Shown: piece after piece, positions 21,980 through 31,010 of the stretch
Position numbering within the stretch: position 1 is the stretch's first letter
Layout: each line of letters begins with the position of its first letter
NCBI GenBank assembly: GCA_904066235.2
Contig: CAJFCV020000003.1
Span: 10,168,001 to 10,232,000 of the forward strand
Source of the DNA: Bursaphelenchus xylophilus
Taxonomy: Eukaryota; Nematoda; Chromadorea; Rhabditida; Aphelenchoididae
Direction of reading: 5' to 3'
DNA length: 64,000 nt
Translations under genes and position numbers: made by a program
The notes under the pieces: model-generated
Seen by the model: the letters and a program-made list of their open reading frames with translations, nothing else
The model's database searches: none
Told to the model about the DNA's origin: nothing

Positions 21980-23663
21980 TCACCAATCCGGGGTCAGCTT
22001 CGAAAACGATATTGAGTTCTCATCATAGTCAAAAAAGGCGCAGTAATTTAAGTAGATCATTCTTCCAACAATCCACTCGACACCGTCGGGATTTGGATCA
22101 ACGGCAGACGCAGGAAATACGGTTTTGTTACTTGGCGGAAGCAAAAAGTAAGAGACATTGACTGAACGCAAATTCGAATACAACGTAAAATTAGAGGAAG
22201 AAGTAAATGAGAAACTGTAATCATCCGATTTCCTATTTAGAGAGTAGAAATTTCGTTGTCTTAGATACGTAGTGATCACGTTGGTTTCCAGTAAAGTCAG
22301 TAAAACATGTCGTGGCATACCAATTACGCCGTCTGAAGACAGAATCATTCGAAATTTTCGACGGTGTGACTTAAAATTGAGAAAAGTCGCTGAGATTGCG
22401 TCAAACATCCATTCCCGGTTACCCAACGCCTGAACTTTGTGTTTTTCGGCCCCGCAGTAACTCTCCGAGTGTTCTCCAAGAATGTAGTATGGAGAATAAC
22501 GAAGATGATATGCGATCGTAAGCACAGGCCGGTCAATTATGCCCTTATCATAGATAACTTGAACAATACTTCTTTTGGTCGGATGCCGGCCAAATCCCAA
22601 GTCGCCACTAAAACGAAAATACAAAAGGAATATTCAGATTACCGTCTAATCGCATCCGGATCCAAATAAAGAGAATTCACAACCTTCAACGCGAATGTGA
22701 TTTTCCCAGCACTCGTTTCGACTTCAGGATCAACATCACCAACATGAACCTCGTCTTCCACCCATATCCCTGAAGCATGGTCCTCGGCAGAAGTCCAATA
22801 TTCGTTGAGGACTTTAAAGCTTGTCGAATTATGCATATAGTCGCTTGCTCTATTCCCAGCACATTGTTTGCTTCGGGTTTCGGGATTTATGCAACACATC
22901 GGACTGCAGAATAAATGGCAGAACTCATCTGAAAGAAGCGGAGGTAATTTAAATACAGTACGGACATGATCTAGTGGCAAAAACGTACCATTTTGCATGC
23001 GGGAAGTATCAAAAAATGTAGCAAAATACCTCCCTTTCCAAGTGAAAAAATTCATATTTCAAAAGCGCACCAGTTCTTTTTGTGTGGGAAGCGGGGCGCA
23101 CTTCAAAAGAATTTTTTCATATTTGGAGAGGGAGGCATTTTGCCACATTTTTTGATACTTCCCGGAGGCAAAATCGCACATTTTGTGCCGCTGGATCAGG
23201 TCGGTCACTGTAGGGGCGCCGACCAAATTTTGTTACAAAGTCTAATCATTGGTGACGGGCGTAATATCAATGACTGTTTGATATGATACCTTATCATCAC
23301 ACCGCTTTTTTCATTTGAAAAATGTTCTCAGTGTTGCAGCTTAGTGCTTTCGCAAGTTTCCACTCCTCTAGGGAACAAAAACATACCATTTTGACAGAAT
23401 TTCTGGCACTTCCCATAGGTATTGTTGCAGTCAGCGTCAAGCACGCTAATCTCAGGAGTGTTTAAAGAGACATCCAGTTGTTGCCGTTTGCGATCCGTGC
23501 CAAAACGGAGCATCGTACCTTAAAACACTGGGTTTAATGGTGCTCTTCTACAGCACTTACAATACTGAGCAAATCCCAAGTCGGTGACACCAAGTTTTAT
23601 AAAAGCGCTTATTGCATAGTCCAAAAGAAGCAGAATTAAGACAGGCGAGTAATCAGCGTGCAT
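21980..23663 (-). CDS. Pepsin-fold pseudoprotease, copy 9
   Basis: Exons are 23663-23561, 23518-23387, 22928-22643 and 22607-21980, summing to 1149 nt (382 aa). The start MHADYSPVLILLLLDYAISA at 23663 was chosen because it yields a signal peptide and a 103-bp exon 1; the frame stays open upstream to another Met near 23777. F-G-T is at 40-42, NTP (54-56) replaces DTG, then [31 protein letters not shown] and GIWVED. GDLGFGRHP starts at 175, WMFDA at 240, SSD (264-266) replaces the second DTG, then NPDGVEWIVGR and NYCAFFDYDEN. Introns 1 and 3 are 42 and 35 nt; intron 2 is 458 nt, half of it an inserted palindrome. The first acceptor is TTTTAAG rather than CAG. Confidence 0.86.
22967..23199. mobile_element. 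CTGATCCAGTGG-family palindromic element
   Basis: Lies in intron 2 of copy 9. The arms pair GCGGGAAGTATCAAAAAATG with the inverse near 23165, and CCTCCCTTTCCAAGTGAAAA with TTGGAGAGGGAGG. It is closely related to 26627-26865. I remember similar sequences from Caenorhabditis genomes but cannot check. Confidence 0.7.
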
Positions 23664-23960
23664 GTCGAAAAAGGAGAATGGGCTGTTTTTAGGCTTTGGA
23701 TTATGACGGAGAGTTGAATAAACGCTTCTCTTAAAGCGATTTTCTCTTCTTTTGAGGTCTTTTAAGACATCAAGCATTTCTAGTTTTAAAATGTAATATA
23801 CTTACAATAGACTTTAGCCAAACTGTGTAAGAAAAATAAAAAATGCCTTGAAAGGCATTTCTAGTTTTAAAATAGACTTAGCCTGTCAAATTATTGCAGA
23901 ATTGTGTTCTGAAATACAACGCTGAACAACTTTGTAGTTGACTTGAAGTTAGTCAAGTTA
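23664..23960. other. Spacer upstream of copy 9 with a short direct repeat
   Basis: GCATTTCTAGTTTTAAAAT occurs at 23774-23792 and again at 23855-23873, 81 bp apart. The second is preceded by the hairpin ATGCCTTGAAAGGCAT. No gene is seen. Confidence 0.45.
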
Positions 23961-24125
23961 TTACTGCAACATACCGTAGCGCCCATCCTCAATCAATAAA
24001 TTTCGATTTTCTCGATTTTTTTGAATAATTTTCTCGGATTTTTCGAAGCAGCCGTAAGGAAGGCCATCGTCTTCCATGCGCCTCAAGACTCTGAGGTTAA
24101 TAAATTCAACATCAAAGTTACTCAT
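23961..24125 (-). CDS. Possible 54-residue open frame
   Basis: ATG at 24125-24123 opens a frame (MSNFDVEFINLRVLRRMEDD...) ending in TAA at 23963-23961. I do not recognise it. It begins right after the stop of relic D, and nothing supports expression, so chance is quite possible. Confidence 0.2.
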   Translation of the reverse strand: MSNFDVEFINLRVLRRMEDDGLPYGCFEKSEKIIQKNRENRNLLIEDGRYGMLQ

Positions 24126-24200
24126 TTAGTCGAAAAAGAAATTTAATTTGTCATCATTGTAGTCACCAATAATGTAGCAAAAGCTTAGCCATATCGGGAA
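24126..24200 (-). pseudogene. Relic D: last strand of a family exon 4
   Basis: The minus strand frame WLSFCYIIGDYNDDKLNFFF, then D and TAA, resembles PLFMSYCVALDYKNDKLWFA of copy 8 in the spacing of Cys, DY, the Asn/Asp loop and KL-F. The VEWIxGR motif is not found upstream. The match is short and could be coincidence. Confidence 0.4.
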
Positions 24201-24283
24201 CGTTCGCAATGGAGACGTTGTTTCCGGCTTTCAGCGAAAGGGAGCGTCTCGTTAAGCTGTTGGTTGGTCTGCCTGGTTAGCAC

Positions 24284-24289
24284 TGATAA
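24284..24289 (+). promoter_or_regulatory. GATA-type site upstream of copy 10
   Basis: ACTGATAA, the strongest form of the intestinal GATA site in C. elegans, ends 30 bp before the copy 10 start codon. The function is inferred. Confidence 0.4.
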
Positions 24290-24438
24290 TATATATTTGA
24301 AATATAATAATTTTGAGCAATGATTGTCTTATTTTTCCTATGGTTGCTACGCGTTGTTTTTGCGGAGAACCGTAGCATCGAACTAGACGTCCTGGACGTG
24401 GGTTATGAGCAGTTTTGTAAGTATGGCATGACAGTGTA

Positions 24439-24675
24439 TCAGCCTGTCGGGAAAATGTCGTATCGAAGCCGGAAAAATGAATTTTGTCGGGGGAAAATCA
24501 AATTGCTTTTAACTTCACCGACAAAAGTTTTTATATCGGAAAACCCGACGAAAAGCTCATCTTTTCAAATTGCGTTTGGTTTCGACCAATACTGGGTAGA
24601 CGAAGTGCCAAAAGGGGCGGGAAAGTCCCTGTATTGCCCTGCGACATTGCGCTCACTATTTTCCCGACAGACTGA
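24439..24675. mobile_element. TATCAG-family palindromic element in intron 1 of copy 10
   Basis: The ends TCAGCCTGTCGGGAAAA and TTTTCCCGACAGACTGA are flanked by TA (24437-24438 and 24676-24677). Removing it and one TA leaves an intron of 32 nt, in line with the other mini-introns. It sits 10 bp before the splice acceptor. Confidence 0.75.
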
Positions 24676-24971
24676 TATACGACCCAGGCTTGGGACTATT
24701 CTTCGGGACGACATCAAGTTTACAAAGGCTGCAAGTCTCACTGAACACACCCGAAATTTCTGTTCTTGATGCCAATTGTACGGAAAGCTATGCTCCATGT
24801 AAAGAATACTGTAAAAACCGTAAGCATTCAACAAATAAAATTATATTGTTTTTAAGATGATTTCTGTAAAATTTACTGCAATCCAATTTGTTGCATCGAG
24901 AGAACGACACGAGATTCCGCCTGTCCAGGGAGCATTAAAAACGGCTATGCACATGATTCACAAAAATTTAA

Positions 24972-26209
24972 CCCTTTCCGGACGAGTCGGCACCTCCATG
25001 CAGAAATGAAAGAGGGTACCCTACTGAGTAACGGCATAATAGTGGTTCAGCCCATCGAAGCGTTATTTGGGACTTATGACAAAAAACGTCCTAAAAAGTA
25101 CCCCCAGTTGACATAACCCTTATAAAATTTTGCTAACGACCTGTGAATTAGAAACTACCCCTAAGTTAAAGTCTAACACTCCTACTACTGTTGCATCCAA
25201 GAACTGTCCAAATCGGACCACTATGAGATGAGTTATCGACTTTTGGAAATTGAATTTTAAATTTCGACCAATTTTTGGCCCAAAATTGAGTATATCTTCC
25301 GCCGGAATCAACCATTTCGGTCCAAGTGTGGTTTTTCTGAATCTACATTGACGCTAGCTTCTTCCCAGAATGTTTCCAGAAAAAACCTATAGAGCACGTT
25401 TCTGTAAAAAGCGAAAAAGTTGAAAACGCAAAGGTTTCACCGTATAAAATGTCGCCGCAAGCCGAGAAGGGTCGGGCGCAGCTCAAAAGGCGAAAATAAT
25501 ATATATTTCTTTGAGAAATACTATTTTAGTGTGAAACTAAAGCAAAATCCAATGAAATTGCCTGAAAACGCATTAAAAATACTAAAATGACATTGAGTTA
25601 ATGTTTGCGTGCTGTTTCTGTCTGTATTTCATCTGAATTCAGCTTGTCGACACTAAAATAATATTTCTCAAAGAAATATATATTATTTTCGCCTTTCGAG
25701 CTGCGCCCGACCGTTCTCGGCTTGCGGCGACATTTTATACGGTGAAACCTTTACGCTTTCAACCTTTTCGCTTTTTACAGAAACGTGCCCTGTAGGTTTT
25801 TTCTGGAAACATTCTGGGAAGAAGCTAGCGTCACTCTAGATTCAGAAAAACCACATTTAGAATGAAATGGTTGATTCCGGCGGAAGATATACTCAATTTT
25901 GGGCCAAAAATTGGTCGAAATTTAAAATTCAATTTCCAAAAGTCGATAACTAATCCTGTAGTGGTCCGATTTGGACAGTTCTTGGATGTAACAGTAGTAG
26001 GAGTGTTAGACTTTAACTTAGGGGTAGTTTCTAATTTACAGGTCGTTAGCAAAGTTTATAAGGGTTATGTCAACTGGGGGTACTTTTTAGGACATTTTTT
26101 GTCATAAGTCCCAAATAACGCTTCGATGGGCTGAACCACTATTATGCCGTTACTCAGTAGGGTACCCTCTTTCATTTCTGCATGGAGGTGCCGACTCGTC
26201 CGGAAAGGG
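24972..26209. mobile_element. TTAA-flanked palindromic element (piggyBac-like ends), 1238 bp
   Basis: The ends CCCTTTCCGGACGAGTCGGC and GCCGACTCGTCCGGAAAGGG are perfect inverses and are flanked by TTAA at 24968-24971 and 26210-26213. Arms of about 560 bp (24972-25534 and 25646-26209) are almost perfect inverses around a short centre. A CCC start and TTAA target are the marks of piggyBac elements. There is no transposase, so it would be mobilised in trans. It lies inside coding exon 3 of copy 10. Confidence 0.85.
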
Positions 26210-26458
26210 TTAAAGTCAACGGAAAAGCATGGCGTTCCGCTACCGATAAGTCAGTGGGGATCTGGGTGGAAGACGTGGTCGCTGTTTTGAACAACGCTGA
26301 CTACAAAGCATTTCAGCTCGGGACAATCGCGTTTGCCCTTAAAATCTACGACGCACTGTACGTCGACCGTAGTTTAAGACGCCAGTAAGTTGTTTATTGA
26401 CGTATCTCCGTCTTGGAGAGAACATTTGAGAGTTTCACGATGTGCGAATAATTATTTA

Positions 26459-26613
26459 TCAGTCTGTCGGGAAAATAGTGAGCTCGTTGTCGCACCGAAA
26501 ATTCTATCGCCCCCGAGAAAATCAATTGTGTCGCTGCAAACTTAAATTTCTTTTCACCTCAGCGACATAATTGGCGCAGCGACAGAGGTCTCACTATTTT
26601 CCCGACGAACTGA
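26459..26613. mobile_element. TATCAG-family palindromic element, best-preserved copy
   Basis: Lies in intron 3 of copy 10. The ends TCAGTCTGTCGGGAAAATAG and CTATTTTCCCGACGAACTGA are flanked by TA (26457-26458 and 26614-26615). Confidence 0.75.
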
Positions 26614-26626
26614 TACAGTGACTGAC

Positions 26627-26865
26627 CTGATCCATTGGCCAAAAACATACTATTTTGCATCCGGGAAGTATCAAAAATGCAGCAAAATATCTCCCTCTCC
26701 AAGTGAAAAAACTCCGATTTCAAACGCGTGCCCATTCTTTTTGTGAGAGAAAGGGCGCGCAGTTCAAAACGGAGTTCTTTTTACATTAGTTGGAGAGGGA
26801 GGCATTTTGCCACTTTTTTGATACTTCCCGGATGCAAAATGATAAGTTTTTTCCCACTGGATCAG
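26627..26865. mobile_element. CTGATCCAGTGG-family palindromic element
   Basis: Also in intron 3 of copy 10. The ends CTGATCCATTGG and CCACTGGATCAG are inverted. The arms contain CATCCGGGAAGTATCAAAAA and its inverse, and CTCCCTCTCCAAG and its inverse. Confidence 0.75.
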
Positions 26866-27580
26866 CAAGAACCAAGTAGATTTTTATCTGTAAAAACTAC
26901 ATAGCACATTTCCAGAGGAGAAATTGGATTTGGCCGTGATCCAGCCGTGCCGAATATTGTTGAGCTGCTGTATCGTCACGGTCATATCTCCTATCCCGGC
27001 TTATCAATTGCATATGTTGCTAAATTGGCGCCGCTCTACAGCCTCGGCTCATACAGATCGGAATTTTGCCAAGGAGACCGCACAACCGTTGACGCGGTTG
27101 GAGAGCGTGAATGGATGTTTGACGCAATGGCCGCCGCTTTTCTTGATTACCAATCCGCAGCCCACGACTTTCGGATAATTCTCTCCGCTGGAGGGGGGAT
27201 TCGAATGCCGAGGCACGTACTCCTCTCATTTATCAATTCCAATTTAATTATGGCACACCGACAGCAATACAACTTTTTTCAACTAAACGAAACACGCCGT
27301 AACGATGATTTCAAGTTCTTCTTTCGGATAAACCCGGAGTATGTCATAGATTCCGACCTGCAATCTATTGGTCTCCCATTGTTTGGCGGAAACTCTACCA
27401 CGTTTATTGCTGAAGCTGTAGACCCAAATCCGGACAATGTTGAATGGGTAGTTGGAAGAATGATATTCATTAATTATTGCGTCTTCTTGGACTACAGACA
27501 AAACCAGATCTCGTTTTCTAAGCTGAAGAAACAATGAAATTGGATTGAGTTACTACAGTATACAATCTTACATGTCATTG

Positions 27581-27586
27581 AATAAA
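27581..27586 (+). terminator. Poly(A) signal of copy 10
   Basis: AATAAA, 43 nt after the TGA stop. The gene therefore ends less than 90 bp before the satellite. Confidence 0.55.
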
Positions 27587-27669
27587 CTCTGTTCCTGAAC
27601 TAATTATAATTTTTTAAATTCTCTTTATTTAGGTGGCAAAATTTATATTTTAGGTATCGTCGACCTAAA

Positions 27670-27712
27670 CCGACATCTCTAATTCACTTTTTCTCATAAC
27701 CGGTGCCTAGTA
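27670..27712 (+). repeat. First, partial satellite monomer
   Basis: From CCGACATCTC to CCTAGTA it matches 43 bp of the 160-bp monomer. Element A interrupts it at TA. Confidence 0.85.
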
Positions 27713-28781
27713 CAGGGTGTTTCAAGAAATTTGGAACAAATGATTTGCTTATATCTTTGTGTTCTCTGCAGCTATCAACGAATTTCTTTTTGCTTCTAAA
27801 AATTGACAGCGTGCGTTTTTAGAATCTCAAAAAATTTTTTTTCGTCGGCGGAGGGCCCATTTCTCGGCGGAGAAAATTAGGGCCTTTTTTAAAAATCACA
27901 GCGTATTACGTGGCGGAAACGCCGTTGCAACGGCTGAAATCAAGTTTACGTAATACCTCCATCGATTTTACGGTATGCTTTTTTTGCGTTTTCGATTTTA
28001 CGCACTTTCGCGGATGCGCGGCGGAGACCTCAGATTTCGGCGGACGTTGTTTTGCGCCTTTGGCTATTGCAATTCATGTTGGAAAAGAGGTTGGGGTGAT
28101 TTTTTGTTGTCATCCGATGCACAGATGAAAAAAATTTCGTGCTTTTTATCCCCGGCGGAGGAGTCGGCGGAGGCTTTATCAAAGGGTAAAAACAAAACTC
28201 CGCCGATTTGTCCGCCGGACCAAAAAAATCAAAAATCTTTGAAAGACAATGCTGCTCTGATGGATTCTTGTAGCTGAGATTTTTCCCGGACTCGTAAGAC
28301 TGCTTTGACCCTTTGATACAGCCTCCGCCGAATCCTCCGCCGGGGAAAAAAGCACGAAATTTTTGCCATCTGTGCATCGGATGACAACAAAAAATCACCC
28401 CAACCTCTTTTCCAACATGAATTGCAACAGCCGAAGGCCCAAAACAACGTCCGCCGAAATCTGAAGTCTCCGCCGCGCCTCCGCGGTGCGCGTAAAATCG
28501 AAAACAAAAAAATGCATACCGTAAAATCGACGGAGGTGTAACGTAAACTTGATTTCAGGCGTTGCAACGGCGTTTCCGCCACGTAATACGCTGTGATTTT
28601 TAAAAAAGGCCCTAATTTTCTCCGCCGAGAAATGGGCATTCCGCCGACGAAAAAAAATTTTTTTTGAGATTCTGAAAACGCACGCTGTCAATTTTTAGAA
28701 GCAGAAAGATATTCGTTGATAGCTGCAAAGGACACAAAGATATAAGCAAATCATTTGTTCCAAATTTCTTGAAACACCCTG
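27713..28781. mobile_element. Palindromic element A inside the satellite (CAGGGTGTTTCAAG ends)
   Basis: The ends CAGGGTGTTTCAAGAAATTT and AAATTTCTTGAAACACCCTG are flanked by TA. Arms of about 500 bp are rich in TCCGCCGAA and CGGCGGAG words around a centre at about 28210-28285. It is in the same end-family as 3400-4071. The open frames in it are GC-biased arm artefacts. Confidence 0.85.
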
Positions 28782-28783
28782 TA

Positions 28784-29583
28784 TAATATCAGATGGTTTG
28801 CTCTGCTACGAGCGCAATTTGACTCCAAAATAGGTGAAACTTGCAGTGTTAAAATTTCATTCAGTTACGTTTCAAATGGTATATGGCACGTCGCTACACT
28901 CTGACATCTCTAATTCACTTTTTTTCATAACCGGTGCCTAGTATAATATCAGATGGTTTGCTCTGCTACGAGCGCAATTTGACTCCAAAATAAGTGAAAC
29001 TTTCAGAGTTAAAATTTCATTCAGTTACGTTTATAATGGTATATGTCACGTCACTACACTCCGACATCTCTAATTCACTTTTTTTCATAACCGGTGCCTA
29101 GTATAATATCAGATGGTTTGCTCTGCTGCGAGCGCAATTTGACTCCAAAATAGGTGAAACTTGCAGTGTTAAAATTTCATTCAGTTACGTTTATAATGGT
29201 ATATGTCACGTCACTACACTCCGACATCTCTAATTCACTTTTTTTCATAACCGGTGCCTAGTATAATATCAGATGGTTTGCTCTGCTACGAGCGCAATTT
29301 GACTCCAAAATAGGTGACACTTTCAGAGTTAAAATTTCATTCAGTTACGTTTATAATGGTATATGTCACGTCACTACACTCCGACATCTCTAATTCACTT
29401 TTTTTCATAACCGGTGCCTAGTATAATATCAGATGGTTTGCTCTGCTACGAGCGCAATTTGACTCCAAAATAAGTGAAACTTTCAGAGTTAAAATTTCAT
29501 TCAGTTACGTTTATAATGGTATATGTCACGTCACTACACTCCGACATCTCTAATTCACTTTTTTTCATAACCGGTGCCTAGTA
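28784..29583 (+). repeat. Five satellite monomers between elements A and B
   Basis: Exactly 800 bp, five units of 160 bp, from TAATATCAG to CCTAGTA. Confidence 0.9.
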
Positions 29584-30682
29584 CAGGGTGTTTCAAGAAA
29601 TTTGGAAGAAACTAGTTGCGAATATTTTTGAGCTCTTGCTAGTTATCGCAGAAATTCTTTTTGTTTCTAAAACTTGACAGCGGGCGGTTTTGTACTGAAC
29701 AAAAAAAAAATTTTTTTCGTCGGCGGAGAGGCCAGTTCTCGGCGGAGACATTTGGGGCCTTTTTTAAAAATCACACCTTATTACATCGTGGAAACTCTGT
29801 TACAGTGGCCAAAATCATGTTTACGTTAAATCTCTGTAGATTTTACGGTATGCTTTTTTTGCGTTTTCGATTTTACGCAACATCCGCGGAGGCGCGACGG
29901 AGACCGCAGATTTCGGCGGACTTTGTTTTGGGCCCTCGGTTTTTGCAAATCCATGTTGGAAAAAAGGTTGGGGCGATTTTTTGTTGTCATCCGATGCACA
30001 GAGGGCAAAAATTTTGTACTTTTTTCCCCGGCGGAGGATTCGGCGGAGGCTTTCTCAAAGGGTCAAAACAAAATTTTGACTCTTTTGATAAAGCCTCCGC
30101 CGAATCCTCCGCCGATGTGTCCGCCGAACCAAAAAATAAGAAAAATGATGTTGCTGTGATGGATTCTTGTAGCTGAGTTTTTTTCCCGGACTCCTAAGAC
30201 TGTTCTGACCCTTCGATAAAGCCTCCGCCGAATCCTCCGCCGGAGAAAAAAAGTGCAAAATTTTTGCATCTGTGTATCGGGTGACAACAAAAAATCACCC
30301 CACACTTTTTTCCAACCTGAATTGAATGATCCAAAGGCTCAAAACGACGTCCGCCGAAACCTGAGGTCTCCGCCGTGCCTCCGCGGATGAGCGAAAATCG
30401 AAAACAAAAAAAAGCATACCGCAAAATCCACGGAGGTTTAACGTAAACATGATTTTGGCCACTGTAACAGAGTTTCCACGATGTAATAAGGTGTGATTTT
30501 TAAAAAAGGCCCCAAATGCCTCCGCCGAGAACTGGCCTCTCCGCCGACGAAAAAATTTTTTTTTTGTTCAGTACAAAACCGCCCGCTGTCAAGTTTTAGA
30601 AACAAAAAAAATTTCTGCGATAACTAGCAAGAGCTCAAAAATATTCGCAACTAGTTTCTTCCAAATTTCTTGAAACACCCTG
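29584..30682. mobile_element. Palindromic element B inside the satellite
   Basis: Same ends, same TA of the monomer and same layout as element A. The arms differ clearly from A (for example GAAGAAACTAGTTGCG against GAACAAATGATTTGCT beside the ends). The centre shares TGGATTCTTGTAGCTGAG with A. Confidence 0.85.
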
Positions 30683-31010
30683 TATAATATCAGATGGTTT
30701 GCTCTGCTACGAGCGCAATTTGACTCCAAAATAGGTGAAACTTGCAGTGTTAAAATCTCATACAGCTACGTTTCAAATGGTATATGTCACGTCACTACAC
30801 TCCGACATCTCTAATTCACTTTTTTTCATAACCGGTGCCTAGTATAATATCAGATGGTTTGCTCTGGTATGAGCGCAATTTGACTCCAAAATCGGTGAAA
30901 CTTGCAGTGTTAAAATTTCATTCAGTTACGTTTATAATGGTATATGTCACGTCACTACACTCCGACATCTCTAATTCACTTTTTTTTCATAACCGGTGCC
31001 TAGTATAATA

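Larger units (their letters stand above)
24320..27537 (+). pseudogene. Pepsin-fold pseudoprotease, copy 10, split by a transposon in exon 3
   Basis: Exons are 24320-24416, 24688-24819, 24857-24971 plus 26214-26384 (one exon split by an insertion), and 26916-27537. Without the 1238-bp element and one TTAA the exons sum to 1137 nt (378 codons), in frame throughout. The product would have signal peptide MIVLFFLWLLRVVFA, F-G-T, NTP for [37 protein letters not shown] for the second DTG, NPDNVEWVVGR and NYCVFLDYRQN. With the element in place, translation beyond Q-K-F runs into transposon sequence. Intron 1 also holds an element just before an odd CCCAG acceptor, and intron 3 holds two more. The flanking coding sequence has no other lesion, so the insertion is recent or is removed somehow. 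Confidence 0.85.

Noticed and set aside
27910..30424. Several 60-171-codon frames on both strands of elements A and B
   Set aside because: They mirror each other in the inverted arms, consist of GGA/CCG-rich words and lack domains.
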